Positions 52,967-61,889 are shown, counted from the stretch's first letter. The stretch: DNA of 64,000 nt from Paenibacillus catalpae (GCF_900112695.1 NZ_FOMT01000004.1:558001-622000), one strand, 5' to 3'. Numbers and translations: made by a program. Notes: generated by a model from the sequence alone, not told the origin.

Positions 52967-54034
52967 TTAAAGCTGTACAGGAATGACGCATACCGGCTGG
53001 GAAATCTCGATCGAATAGCCCGTAAACACCGGCATCCCCGACTCGCTAATACGGAATACCGCCACATTATTCGTATCCTTGTTAGCTGTAATTGCGAATT
53101 GACCGCCCGGTACCAGCGCAAAATGCCGCGGATGCTTTCCTTCCGTAGACACATGTCCAACCAATGTCAGCTGGCCGCTCTCCGCATCCACCGCGAATAC
53201 AACAAGGCTGTCATGTCCGCGATTCGAGCCGTAAAGGAATCGGCCGTCCTCGGAAATCGCGATTTCCGCGGTGCCGTTCGCCTCTGTGAACCCTTCCGGC
53301 AGCGTCGACACGGTCTGCACGGCCTCGAGCGCACCTTTTTCCGCATCGTAACGGAAAGCGATAACCGTCGAATCCAGCTCGTTAATCACAAAAGCAAACT
53401 GACCGTTCGGATGGAACGTCATGTGGCGCGGGCCAGCGCCCGGATGGACCACGGTCTCGCCATGGCGGACCAGCTTGCGGTTTTCTTTATCCAAGGCATA
53501 AGCAACGATCCGGTCAATCCCAAGATCCGGCACAAAAATATATTTGCCGTCCGGGCTGAAATTCGTGCTGTGCGGATGCGGTGTTTTTTGGTTCGGATGA
53601 GGACCGCTGCCTTCATGCTGTTGAATGTCGAGGATCTCGCCGATTTCGCCATTGTCCGAGAGAGAAACCAGGCTGATCCGGCCCCCGTGATAGCTGCAGA
53701 GCAGCGCAAATTCGCTGTCCGCATCACGCTGAATGTGGCAGGATGGTGCTGTAATCGCCAGCTTCCGGTTGAGCTCTTCCAGACCGCCTTCAATCGAGAA
53801 AGCTACGGCATCGCCAACCTTCGCCCCGTCCGCATCTGCTCCTTCCGCGATGGCGTACAGTCTGCGGTTAGCCGCATCCACATTCAGGAAGGTCGGGTTT
53901 CTAAGCCCGGATGCCTGTTCCTTCAGCGTCAGCGTCCCTTCTGCCGCATCAAACTCATAACGGTAAACGCCGCTTGCCGAAGCCTCCGCGTAAGAACCAA
54001 TAAATACTGTCATTTTGTCATTATGTAAGGTCAT
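52967..54034 (-). CDS. Lactonase, seven-bladed beta-propeller family (6-phosphogluconolactonase-like)
   Basis: Encodes 355 residues of the PF10282 type. Blade motifs include FIGSYAEASASGVYRYEFD at the start, SCHIQRDADSEFALLCSYHGGRISL, HSTNFSPDGKYIFVPDLGIDRI, GAGPRHMTFHPNGQFAFVINEL and GKHPRHFALVPGGQFAITANKDTNNV. GGGAGGATA precedes the ATG. By homology to YkgB/Pgl it would hydrolyse 6-phosphogluconolactone in the pentose phosphate pathway, but many paralogues act on other lactones. It has no signal peptide. Confidence 0.88.
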   Translation of the reverse strand: MTLHNDKMTVFIGSYAEASASGVYRYEFDAAEGTLTLKEQASGLRNPTFLNVDAANRRLYAIAEGADADGAKVGDAVAFSIEGGLEELNRKLAITAPSCHIQRDADSEFALLCSYHGGRISLVSLSDNGEIGEILDIQQHEGSGPHPNQKTPHPHSTNFSPDGKYIFVPDLGIDRIVAYALDKENRKLVRHGETVVHPGAGPRHMTFHPNGQFAFVINELDSTVIAFRYDAEKGALEAVQTVSTLPEGFTEANGTAEIAISEDGRFLYGSNRGHDSLVVFAVDAESGQLTLVGHVSTEGKHPRHFALVPGGQFAITANKDTNNVAVFRISESGMPVFTGYSIEISQPVCVIPVQL

Positions 54035-54187
54035 GGATTATATCCTCCCGCTTCTATAAAATGCTACCTATATTGTACCCGCTCACCAAGCATAAACCAA
54101 GCTTTTCGCTCCGCATGGACAACAGCCTCAATTAAGCCTACACTGTTTTTAACGAATTCACTACTAATGAAAGGAGAGATGAGAATA

Positions 54188-54403
54188 GTGAGTATGAACC
54201 GAAAACTATTCACCGATCCGGATTTCGAGGAGGCCGTTCGCCGGAAATATCCGGTACGCGTGTTTAAGGATGATTATATTGTAAACAACGGCGGGACCGT
54301 GGTCCGATTCGACGATAGTATTGTTGTCATCCAGTCCAGCGTAAGCGACCTCGTCTACTATACCAGGCAGGAATGCGAGTTTTTTGAAGTTCGCAAGCGA
54401 TAA
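54188..54403 (+). CDS. Small hypothetical protein (71 aa)
   Basis: Encodes MSMNRKLFTDPDFEEAVRRK and onward to FFEVRKR, 71 residues, with no membrane segment; short beta strands are likely (GGTVVRFDDSIVVIQSS). GTG 54188 is 11 bp after AAAGGAG; an ATG at 54181 lies too close to that site. I do not recognise a family. A copy of the ~70-bp repeat begins within its last codons and stop. Confidence 0.6.
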   Translation: MSMNRKLFTDPDFEEAVRRKYPVRVFKDDYIVNNGGTVVRFDDSIVVIQSSVSDLVYYTRQECEFFEVRKR

Positions 54404-54465
54404 CTGCCGCGCCTTCCATAGGAGGAGCAGCCGGCGTTTCGCGGTGAAATATAAGCATAGTATAG
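54392..54465. repeat. ~70-bp dispersed repeat, copy 2
   Basis: CGCAAGCGATAAC, then GCGCCTTCCATAGGAGG, GTTTCGCG and AGTATA match copy 1 at 51159-51230. Here it begins inside the last codons of the 71-residue protein and supplies its stop codon. Confidence 0.7.
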
Positions 54466-54497
54466 AGAAAACTTATACTTTCTTATATTTGAAAAAA

Positions 54498-54526
54498 TGA
54501 CAACCACCTCTCAAGAGGTCTATAAT
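54498..54526 (+). promoter_or_regulatory. Promoter with operator-like palindrome upstream of mqnB-mqnD
   Basis: TGACAA (54498-54503), 17-bp spacer, TATAAT (54521-54526). The spacer contains ACCTCT-CA-AGAGGT (54506-54519), a perfect 14-bp palindrome that a repressor could occupy. It is 136 bp upstream of mqnB. Confidence 0.65.
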
Positions 54527-54661
54527 TACTTTAGTAGTGAGGCAATCTCCATCGAGGTCGCCAAATAGAAATGAGTTTCCACTATCGGGAACTTAGATAC
54601 AACGGCTTCGCCATTCATTCGCGGCGTGGCACGTTTCATTTATATCAAAGGAGTTTGCAGC

Positions 54662-55324
54662 ATGAGCGAAAATGGAAAAATACTCGTTATGACCGCCGTT
54701 GCGGTCGAACGGGATGCTGTCCTTCGCGGACTTAACGGCGATGACCGCTTCGAAGTGATGGAAGCCGGCGTTGGTCCGGTGGAAGCCGCCGTCAGCACGG
54801 CAACGGTTCTCGCGCTGGCAGGCTCCGGTGCTTACCGCCTTGTTATTTCCGCGGGTATTGCAGGCGGATTCAAGGAGCGTGCCGAGGTTGGCTCGCTTGT
54901 TGTCTCGAATGCGATCGTTGCCGCCGATCTTGGCGCGGAAACGCCGGAAGGTTTCCACAGCGTGGAGAAGCTTGGTTTTGGCTCCGCCCATATCGATGTC
55001 GATACAGAGCTTGCCGAACGTCTGACATCGGCGCTTCAGGCTGCCGGTTTGCAGACCGCTCTTGGTCCTGTCCTCACTTTATCTACAGTGACCGGATCAG
55101 CCGAGACCGCTTCCGGGCTGGCCGAACGGGTTCCCGGTGCTGCCGCGGAAGCGATGGAGGGCTTTGGCGTTGCCGCCGCTGCCCGGCGCGCGGGTCTGCC
55201 GGTGCTGGAGCTTCGAGCCATTTCGAATCCGGTTGGTCCGCGCGACCGCAGCGAATGGCGGATTAAGGACGCCCTGCAGTCTCTCGAAGCTGCAAGCTCC
55301 GTATTACGGGAGGTAATTGAATGA
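54662..55324 (+). CDS. mqnB: Futalosine hydrolase
   Basis: Cleaves futalosine to dehypoxanthinyl futalosine and hypoxanthine in the futalosine route to menaquinone. The 220-residue protein is of the nucleosidase/phosphorylase fold: VMTAVAVERDAVLRGL at the start, VVISAGIAGGFKE-like LVISAGIAGGFKERAEVGS, and EAMEGFGVAAAARRAGLPVLELRAISN with the ribose-binding Glu/Met-Glu. AAAGGAG precedes the ATG at 54662. It overlaps mqnD by 4 bp, which settles its function over a general MTA/SAH nucleosidase. Confidence 0.92.
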   Translation: MSENGKILVMTAVAVERDAVLRGLNGDDRFEVMEAGVGPVEAAVSTATVLALAGSGAYRLVISAGIAGGFKERAEVGSLVVSNAIVAADLGAETPEGFHSVEKLGFGSAHIDVDTELAERLTSALQAAGLQTALGPVLTLSTVTGSAETASGLAERVPGAAAEAMEGFGVAAAARRAGLPVLELRAISNPVGPRDRSEWRIKDALQSLEAASSVLREVIE

Positions 55325-56163
55325 AAATCGCTTTTTCCCCGTGTCCAAACGACACGTTTGTCTTCCACGCCCTGACGCATGGACTGGTTCCCGGTGCTCC
55401 GGAATTTGATGTCACTTATGCCGATATCGACATTACGAACAATCTGGCAGCAAGCGGCGACAGTGATCTGGATGTGCTCAAAATCTCCTACGCTGCTCTT
55501 CCGTGGGTGCTGAAAGACTACGCGCTGCTGCCTTGCGGCGGTGCGCTTGGCCGAGGATGCGGCCCGCTTGTTTTGACAAAGGATAAGCTTGAAGACCCAT
55601 CTGCTTTAAGCGGCAAACGGGTTGCCGTTCCTAGCGAACGTTCAACCGCTTATCTGCTGTTCCGTCTCTGGGCCGCGCAAAATGTTCCCGGCGGCGTAGG
55701 CGAAATTATCGTAATGCCGTTCCATGAGATCATGCCCGCCGTACAGAGCGGCAAGATTGACGCAGGACTTGTTATTCATGAAGCCCGCTTCACATACCAG
55801 AATTACGACTTGTCCATGCTCGTTGACCTCGGCAGCTGGTGGGAGTCCGATACCGGACTGCCGATCCCGCTGGGCGCCATCATCGCCCGCCGTTCGCTGG
55901 ATCTTGCAGCCATCTCGAGCTGGATCGAGAAATCCGTCGAGTATGCCTGGAAGCATCCCGAAGCGTCGAAGGACTATGTGCTGCAGCATGCGCAGGAAAT
56001 GGACCCGGCCGTTGCCGAGCAGCACATTAACCTGTACGTAAACGACTTCACCGGCAACCTTGGCAGCAGCGGTTATGCCGCTATTTCAACACTGCTTACC
56101 CGCGCAGCAGACGAAGGCCTCGTGCCTGCCGTCGACCCGGCTCTGCTCGAGTTCCCGGGTTAA
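55321..56163 (+). CDS. mqnD: 1,4-dihydroxy-6-naphthoate synthase
   Basis: Converts cyclic dehypoxanthinyl futalosine to 1,4-dihydroxy-6-naphthoate for menaquinone. The 280-residue protein has a PBP2-like fold with the diagnostic start AFSPCPNDTFVFHALTHGLV, DLDVLKISYAALPWVL, PSERSTAYLLFRLW, GLVIHEARFTYQNY and LPIPLGAI. Its ATG overlaps the mqnB stop. Other mqn genes (A, C, E) are not in the window. Confidence 0.94.
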   Translation: MKIAFSPCPNDTFVFHALTHGLVPGAPEFDVTYADIDITNNLAASGDSDLDVLKISYAALPWVLKDYALLPCGGALGRGCGPLVLTKDKLEDPSALSGKRVAVPSERSTAYLLFRLWAAQNVPGGVGEIIVMPFHEIMPAVQSGKIDAGLVIHEARFTYQNYDLSMLVDLGSWWESDTGLPIPLGAIIARRSLDLAAISSWIEKSVEYAWKHPEASKDYVLQHAQEMDPAVAEQHINLYVNDFTGNLGSSGYAAISTLLTRAADEGLVPAVDPALLEFPG

Positions 56164-56182
56164 CTAGCTAAACCAAAACCAA

Positions 56183-56224
56183 AAGGGCAACCCCTAAGCC
56201 AATGGCTTAAAGGTTGCCCTTACT
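56183..56224 (+). terminator. Terminator of mqnB-mqnD
   Basis: AAGGGCAACC pairs with GGTTGCCCTT around an inner TAAGCC/GGCTTA stem. Confidence 0.82.
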
Positions 56225-56263
56225 TTATTGGTTACTGTAGGTGCTTTAACTCTCGGCACCCAC

Positions 56264-56338
56264 GAAAAAGAGCTGCCCCGCTGAGCAACGCTCCATCCTT
56301 GCAAGATAATGGAGTGTTGCTTCGTTCGGGCAGCCCTT
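56264..56338 (-). terminator. Long hairpin terminator of the 39-residue membrane protein gene
   Basis: On the minus strand GGGCTGCCC pairs with GGGGCAGCTC, with an inner AGCAACACTCCAT/ATGGAGCGTTGCT stem, followed by TTTTT. Confidence 0.8.
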
Positions 56339-56359
56339 GTTTATGCCAGTACGGCCCGA

Positions 56360-56479
56360 CTACACGTCGGAGTCGTCCCATTTTTTCGAATATGCTTTCT
56401 TAGTGACCCAAAGGGTCATCCAGGTGAGCAAAACAACGATGATGGCAGCAAAAATCCAAACTCCAACAGGAACGTTCAT
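56360..56479 (-). CDS. Small single-pass membrane protein (39 aa)
   Basis: Encodes MNVPVGVWIFAAIIVVLLTW followed by a basic, then acidic end (TKKAYSKKWDDSDV). One TM segment covers residues ~6-26. GGGGGGAG is about 9 bp before the ATG, and a strong terminator follows, so a real gene is likely. The TM plus TKxAYSxK layout recalls YtzI-type small proteins of Bacilli, but the match is by eye only. Confidence 0.68.
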   Translation of the reverse strand: MNVPVGVWIFAAIIVVLLTWMTLWVTKKAYSKKWDDSDV

Positions 56480-56634
56480 CTGCAACTCCCCCCTTCACGC
56501 CTATTACCTCTATATTAACGGACAAAAGGGCGGTTTATGCGGCTCAAATATTAACATTTTGCAACGGTTTTCACCGGAATCTGTCATTTGGAGGCATGAC
56601 GTACCAGACCTAAGGAGATGCTACCTTTATCTAA

Positions 56635-57531
56635 CTACCGAAAAGCGCGCAGGAACTCAACCGCCTTGCGGATATCCTCCTCCGGACGCTGTCCGACTTC
56701 CCGCTCTATCGTTAGGTAACCGTTGAAGCCGATATCCTGCAGCGCCTTCAAGTAACGGTCGAACGGAACGCTGCCTTCCCCAAGCGGAACCTCGCGGAAC
56801 AAAGCACCTTCGCTCGCCATATCGGCAATAATGTCATGGCTCATCCCTGCAAAGCCCAGATAGCCGTACACTACCCGAGGATCGATCTCGGCAGCCAGCT
56901 TAAGCCCATCCTTCGCATGCGTATGCACGATATAGTCCTTCAGCAGATAGACGCCCTGAACCGGATCATCTCCCGTTACCATTACCATATTTGCCGGGTC
57001 AAAATTGACCGACACCCCATTGGTCGTAAGCGAGTCGAGGAACGACTTCAACCTTGCGGCAGGCTCAGGACCCGTCTCAATGGCAAAATACGCTCCCATG
57101 CTGCTCGCATAGCTGCTAAGCTCTTCACAAGAAGACTGCATGGCCGCGTAAATAGCCGATTCCGTATCGTCAGGCACGATGCCGATATGCGTCGTTACGA
57201 TATTTGTTCCTAGATCAAGCGCCAGCTCCAGAATCCGCTTCGACTTCTCGATCTTCGCCGGATTAGCCGCTGCATCCTGGAAGCCATGTCCGCCAAGATC
57301 GCCGCATAACGCGGAGATCGTAAGGCCCAGCGAATCAATCCGGTCTTTCAACTCACGGCGGGCCGAAGCAGACAAGTTCGCAGGATCCGTCTCACCGCTC
57401 ACCGCATAGATTTGGACGCCTTCCGCCCCAACCTCTTTGGCCTTCTTCAACCCTTCATGAAGGCCTATTCCAAAGCTCTCCACAATTACGCCAATTGGAT
57501 TGTTAATCTTTGTTCTCGCCAGATCTGTCAT
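56635..57531 (-). CDS. Sugar phosphate isomerase/epimerase (xylose-isomerase-like TIM barrel)
   Basis: Encodes 298 residues of the AP-endonuclease-2/IolE-like TIM barrel. Metal-ligand segments are IVTTHIGIVP, FAIETGPEPAARL (Glu), VNFDPANMVM (Asp) and VHTHAKDG (His). It starts 3 bp after the stop of the Gfo/Idh/MocA gene, so the two form one operon, likely for breakdown of a modified sugar or inositol-like compound. It has no signal peptide. Confidence 0.88.
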   Translation of the reverse strand: MTDLARTKINNPIGVIVESFGIGLHEGLKKAKEVGAEGVQIYAVSGETDPANLSASARRELKDRIDSLGLTISALCGDLGGHGFQDAAANPAKIEKSKRILELALDLGTNIVTTHIGIVPDDTESAIYAAMQSSCEELSSYASSMGAYFAIETGPEPAARLKSFLDSLTTNGVSVNFDPANMVMVTGDDPVQGVYLLKDYIVHTHAKDGLKLAAEIDPRVVYGYLGFAGMSHDIIADMASEGALFREVPLGEGSVPFDRYLKALQDIGFNGYLTIEREVGQRPEEDIRKAVEFLRAFR

Positions 57532-57534
57532 CGT

Positions 57535-58641
57535 TTATACGCCCTCCCGCGTCGCAGCGGCCGCCGGAGCCGCAGCATCCTTATTTAGAACAACCTCTGT
57601 ACCAAGCTCTGCCGATTCATACACGGCCTGAAGCATCCTCATCAGCTCAACGCCGTCTTCAACAGGGCTGATTGGCTCAGCTTTTCCGAAGCAGCAATCT
57701 ACAAAATGGGCAATTTCAAGATCAAAGCTTTCCTGGAACTGGAAGGTTAGATGATCCAGCTGCGGCTCGATATTGACAATCTTATTGAACTGCTCGGTAA
57801 CGATAACGAGCTTCGGATCTATCTCCACTCCGCCTTTGGTTCCGTAAATCTTGCTGCTCATCTCGTTCTGCGCGGCATGCAGCGTGTAGCTGATATCTAC
57901 ATATAGAGAAGCGCCATTCTCGAAGCGGATCAAGGCATTCGCCAAATCTTCCACATCATTAAGTGAGGCATCGTAGTCCGCCGCTTTGTAGAAGCTCAGC
58001 CCTTCAATATGCGACCGGTTGCCCAGCTTCCGGTACGTATTGCCGCTTACCGAGACCGGCTTTGGCTTGCCCATCAGATACCAGCACAGATCGATCATAT
58101 GTACGCCGATATCAATAAGCGGGCCGCCTCCCGATCGCGAGGCATCCGCAAACCATCCGCCCGGGTTGCCAAGCCGGCGAATTGCGGAGGCTTTTGCATA
58201 ATAAATCTCTCCAAGCTGCCCGCTATCCGCATACTGCTTCACCAGCTGTGCCTGGTCGGCATACCGGCGGACAAAACCAACAAGCAGCAGCTTGCCGGAA
58301 CGCTCCACGGCTTCCTGTACGGCAAGCGCCTGATCAACGGTCTGGGCAAGCGGCTTTTCGCACAGGACATGTTTGCCGGCATCCAGTGCCGCAACGGCAA
58401 TCTCGGCATGGCTGTTATTCCAGGTGCAGATGCTTACGGCATCAATCTCCGGATTCGCCAGCAATTCTTTATAGTTATCGTAAACATGAGGGATGCCGTA
58501 GGAAGCGGCTTTCTCCTGCGCTCGCTCCCCGTTCATATCGGCAATAGCCGTAAGTTCCACCTCAGGATGAACCGAATAAGCATGCAGATGTGAACCCGAT
58601 ATTGAACCTGCTCCAATAATCCCAACTCTTAATTTCGCCAT
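57535..58641 (-). CDS. Gfo/Idh/MocA family oxidoreductase
   Basis: NAD(P)-dependent dehydrogenase of 368 residues. N-terminal Rossmann motif VGIIGAGSISGSHLHAY, the catalytic motif CEKPLAQT with Lys near residue 93, and GGGPLIDIGVHMIDLCWYLMG (His/Asp) in the C-terminal domain. GGAGGAGATG precedes the ATG at 58641. Together with the downstream isomerase and the divergent AraC regulator it forms a sugar-catabolic unit; the substrate is unknown. Confidence 0.9.
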   Translation of the reverse strand: MAKLRVGIIGAGSISGSHLHAYSVHPEVELTAIADMNGERAQEKAASYGIPHVYDNYKELLANPEIDAVSICTWNNSHAEIAVAALDAGKHVLCEKPLAQTVDQALAVQEAVERSGKLLLVGFVRRYADQAQLVKQYADSGQLGEIYYAKASAIRRLGNPGGWFADASRSGGGPLIDIGVHMIDLCWYLMGKPKPVSVSGNTYRKLGNRSHIEGLSFYKAADYDASLNDVEDLANALIRFENGASLYVDISYTLHAAQNEMSSKIYGTKGGVEIDPKLVIVTEQFNKIVNIEPQLDHLTFQFQESFDLEIAHFVDCCFGKAEPISPVEDGVELMRMLQAVYESAELGTEVVLNKDAAAPAAAATREGV

Positions 58642-58731
58642 TGCCTGCATCTCCTCCATGTTTCCTATAATCAGTTGCAACCTGCTCTTCATTCAATTTA
58701 TCATGAGAGGTAAAAGAGAGGAATGAACAGC

Positions 58732-59598
58732 ATGGCTCAATTCATGGATTATATGATCAGTCCAAAGCCCCTACGTGTTGTCGATTTAACGCTTGATCCC
58801 GCCAAGCTGTCCGTTCGCTCTCTCGTTATTCGGACGGCGGGCTATTTGCCAGGGCGGACGTATTACCGGCAAGGGGCTGTATTTACCTATTGGGCGATCG
58901 TCTACATTGCCGGAGGCTCAGGCTCCTACCGGGTGAACCATGGAGAAGCAGATCGGATAACGGCGGGAAGCCTCTTCTTATTTCAACCCGGTATCCGCTA
59001 TGATTATGGTCCTGATCCGGAAGGTTATTGGGATGAGTATTACTTCACTATAGAAGGAACAAGGTTGCAAGAGTGGCTCGAGCATTGGCCTATTCAGCCG
59101 AATACGGTCATGCATCCGGGAGAAGATGCCTCCTCGCAGAACCGGATTGACCGGATCTTTGCGCTGATGGAAAGCGGTACACCGGCTAACGCGGACCGCG
59201 CTTCGCTCCTGCTTGAATCGCTCCTGTATGAATGGGTGCAGAGCTGCCAGTCATCCCCCTCCGCTCAAGGGAAGACAGCGCGTCTTGCCCAGCTGCTCGA
59301 GGCGTTGTCCGCCAACTTGCATGAGCCGTTTGATGCGGCAGCTTTTGCCGAGCGCCATCATTGGGCGCTATCGACGCTCCGGCGGACGGTCAGCGAATAT
59401 ACCGGCTTCGCCCTGCACGAATATGTTCACCGGCTGAAGATGGCCGAAGCGAAAAACCGCCTGCTCAATACCGAGCAGACGGTCAAGGAAATTGCCGCAG
59501 CGCTAGGCTACAGCGATGTGTATTATTTTTCGCGTCTGTTCAAGAAAATTACCGGCGAGGCGCCCCAGCTGTTCCGCAAAAACATGCGCTCCATATGA
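58732..59598 (+). CDS. AraC family regulator of the divergent sugar-dehydrogenase operon
   Basis: Encodes 288 residues. An N-terminal cupin domain (YWAIVYIAGGSGSYRVNHGEAD, LFLFQPGIRYDYGPDPEGYW) senses a ligand and the C-terminal ~100 residues carry the double HTH (AAAFAERHHWALSTLRRTV; EIAAALGYSDVYYFSRLFKK). ATG 58732 is 10 bp after GAGAGG, and an earlier ATG abuts that site. It is divergent from the oxidoreductase-isomerase operon with a 90-bp shared promoter region, so it is probably the local activator. Confidence 0.88.
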   Translation: MAQFMDYMISPKPLRVVDLTLDPAKLSVRSLVIRTAGYLPGRTYYRQGAVFTYWAIVYIAGGSGSYRVNHGEADRITAGSLFLFQPGIRYDYGPDPEGYWDEYYFTIEGTRLQEWLEHWPIQPNTVMHPGEDASSQNRIDRIFALMESGTPANADRASLLLESLLYEWVQSCQSSPSAQGKTARLAQLLEALSANLHEPFDAAAFAERHHWALSTLRRTVSEYTGFALHEYVHRLKMAEAKNRLLNTEQTVKEIAAALGYSDVYYFSRLFKKITGEAPQLFRKNMRSI

Positions 59599-59630
59599 GA
59601 AAGACGGTCCCGGAGCTGGGACCGTCTTTC
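59598..59630. terminator. Bidirectional terminator between AraC and tgl genes
   Basis: GAAAGACGGTCCC pairs perfectly with GGGACCGTCTTTC, 6-base loop. Confidence 0.85.
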
Positions 59631-59638
59631 TATCCTGA

Positions 59639-60409
59639 CTACTCCGCAAGCCTTGCCGCATAGCGGAATCCACGCGATGTAATCGTCTGCAAATGCCTGA
59701 AGTTCGGATGCACGACCAGATCATCGAGATAAGCCGACTCCGTGCTGAAGGGCCCGCGCATTTTGTTCAGAGCATTAATAATCTGCTGCCCCGGCTCGAT
59801 GCCGATGCCATGACCGAAGAACAAATTCTCCGACAGCTTCACGACATTCTCCCCTTGCCATTCCGGTGTATCCCGGTCAAAGTCCGGATTGCGGAAGTAC
59901 ATCACGTCACCCGGATACGATTCATTCTTGTTATGTGTCGTAATGAACCACAGGTCGCTGTCATGATTCCAGTCGCGCAGATACAGAGGGTTGAACAGCT
60001 GATTAAACATTTGCTCCCCGATCGTATCCAGCACCGCTTTGTACAGCACGATAACGATTGCCGTCGCGCATTCGAACCCGTACAGCTCACCGTTCATAAA
60101 AATATCATTTATCGCATCCGACGGCCTCACGCCCGGATTCATCTGAAATCCGCCGTTCTCCGTCCGTGTCCAATAGCGCGGATTACATCTGGATTCACGG
60201 AACACCGCAAAATCCACCCTGCTGTCCTGCATCATTCTAGCCGCATTCACCGTGCGGTCCCTCAGGCGCAGCTCGAACCGGAGCGCATTCATCGAGTCAT
60301 AATTGTAGACGACCGGACTATTTTGCTTGCCCTGCAGCACTTCCCGCTCCACCGGCGTTAACGCAAACGGGTTAAGCTGCCCGGCGTCACTGCCCGAAAT
60401 CTGAAGCAT
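59639..60409 (-). CDS. tgl: Spore-coat protein-glutamine gamma-glutamyltransferase (transglutaminase)
   Basis: Cross-links spore-coat proteins through Gln-Lys bonds. The 256-residue protein follows the Bacillus Tgl pattern: MQDSRVDFAVFRESRCNPRYW, then the catalytic Cys in YGFECATAIVIVLYKA (near residue 114), LYLRDWNHDSDLW, and GHGIGI with the active-site His. GGGAGGAGA precedes the ATG. It shows the organism forms endospores. A SigK-like promoter lies upstream. Confidence 0.92.
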   Translation of the reverse strand: MLQISGSDAGQLNPFALTPVEREVLQGKQNSPVVYNYDSMNALRFELRLRDRTVNAARMMQDSRVDFAVFRESRCNPRYWTRTENGGFQMNPGVRPSDAINDIFMNGELYGFECATAIVIVLYKAVLDTIGEQMFNQLFNPLYLRDWNHDSDLWFITTHNKNESYPGDVMYFRNPDFDRDTPEWQGENVVKLSENLFFGHGIGIEPGQQIINALNKMRGPFSTESAYLDDLVVHPNFRHLQTITSRGFRYAARLAE

Positions 60410-60441
60410 TCTCCTCCCCCTCCCATGATCATGCCATGGGT

Positions 60442-60470
60442 TATTGTACGTGTGAGGGATGGGATTTGTG
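60442..60470 (-). promoter_or_regulatory. Candidate SigK promoter of tgl
   Basis: On the minus strand an AC -35 core (60469-60468), 17-bp spacer, then CGTACAATA (60450-60442), one base off the CATANNNTA -10 consensus. It is ~33 bp before the start codon, as expected for a late mother-cell gene. Confidence 0.45.
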
Positions 60471-60502
60471 CTCTTCCCCGGTCAGTGCCTGATGCTTAAG
60501 TG

Positions 60503-61801
60503 CTAGTGGCCGAAGAACCCGATTTGGATAAAGAACAGAACCGCGAACACATAGAAAATCGGATGAACCTCTTTGCCCTTGCCGCGAATCAGCTTCAGAA
60601 TCGGATACACGATAAAGCCAACACCAATCCCTGTCGCAATGCTGTACGTAAGCGGCATTAGGACAACGATCAGGAACGCCGGGAAAGCTTCCTCGATATC
60701 GTTCCATTCGATTTTGCGCAGAACATTCATCATCAGGAAGCCCACGATAATGAGCGCAGGAGCCGTAATGGCCGGGATACCCGCCAGAACCGATACCGTC
60801 GGGGAGAAGAAGAGTGTCAGTGCGAGCAGTACGCTTACCGTAATCGCAGTCAGGCCCGTTCTGCCGCCAATCGCAACACCGGAGCTTGACTCGATATAAG
60901 CGGAAGTCGGGCTCGTGCCAAACAGCGCGCCAGTAGTTGTGCCAATCGCATCGGCAAGCAATGCGCCGCGCGAACGCGGGAATTTATTATCCTTCAGCAG
61001 GCCCGCCTGCTCCGCAACGCCAAGCATGGTGCCGGTGGTGTCGAACAGCGTAATAAGCAGGAAGGTGAAAATAACGGCATAAAGGCCATTTTCGAACACC
61101 CCGCCAATATCCAGCTGGAATGCTGTCGCGTTAAGTCCCGTAGGCAGCGCAGTCCAGCTTTCCGGCAGATGCATCTGACCGGTAATGACCGCGATAATCG
61201 CGGTGATGATCATGCCGATGAAGAGGAAACCTTTTACCCGGTAAGCCATCAGAATCAGTGAAATAATAAGACCAACAACCGTAAGCAGCGTCATCGGCTG
61301 CGACAGATCGCCCATCGTGATGAGCGTTGCCGGCGAAGCAACGACGATCTTCGCATTTTGCAGTCCGATAAACGTGATGAATAAACCGATACCCGCCGTA
61401 ATGGCATGCTTCAGACTTGATGGGATGGCATCAAGCAGCATATAGCGGAAGGAAGTCAGAGACAGCAGAATGAAGATGACCCCCGCAACAAATACAGCGC
61501 CAAGCGCCGTTTGCCACGAAACGCCTTCTCCCCCTACTACGGAAAAAGCAAAGTAAGCGTTAAGCCCCATGCCCGGTGCCAGCGCGATCGGATAGTTTGA
61601 GAAAAGTCCCATAATAAGCGTTGCTACGATACTTGCAAGGACGGTCGCGATAAATACACCGTGGAAGTCCATTCCCGCTTCGCTTAGCACGCCGGGATTC
61701 ACGATGACGATGTAGACCATCGTCAAAAAGGTAGTCACTCCCGCAAGCAGCTCCGTTGTTACCGTTGTGCCCCGCTCCTTCAATTTAAACAGGCGATCCA
61801 T
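60503..61801 (-). CDS. pbuG: Guanine/hypoxanthine permease, NCS2-AzgA type
   Basis: Proton symporter of 432 residues with about 12-14 TM helices. Family markers: LLAGVTTFLTMVYIVIVNP, ALAPGMGLNAYFAFSVV, and TSPTSAYIESSSGVAIGGRTGLTA with the substrate-site Glu. It lies under a guanine riboswitch whose ligand selectivity supports purine base uptake. The gene name follows the Bacillus PbuG/PbuO group and is a family-level assignment. Confidence 0.88.
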   Translation of the reverse strand: MDRLFKLKERGTTVTTELLAGVTTFLTMVYIVIVNPGVLSEAGMDFHGVFIATVLASIVATLIMGLFSNYPIALAPGMGLNAYFAFSVVGGEGVSWQTALGAVFVAGVIFILLSLTSFRYMLLDAIPSSLKHAITAGIGLFITFIGLQNAKIVVASPATLITMGDLSQPMTLLTVVGLIISLILMAYRVKGFLFIGMIITAIIAVITGQMHLPESWTALPTGLNATAFQLDIGGVFENGLYAVIFTFLLITLFDTTGTMLGVAEQAGLLKDNKFPRSRGALLADAIGTTTGALFGTSPTSAYIESSSGVAIGGRTGLTAITVSVLLALTLFFSPTVSVLAGIPAITAPALIIVGFLMMNVLRKIEWNDIEEAFPAFLIVVLMPLTYSIATGIGVGFIVYPILKLIRGKGKEVHPIFYVFAVLFFIQIGFFGH

Positions 61802-61889
61802 TGATTCGTTCCCTCCAGATTGTCCATAATGTCCGGGTATTGGTACCTATTGTCTCCTTGATTGCGGCGGATTAGTAAATATGGGAAAC

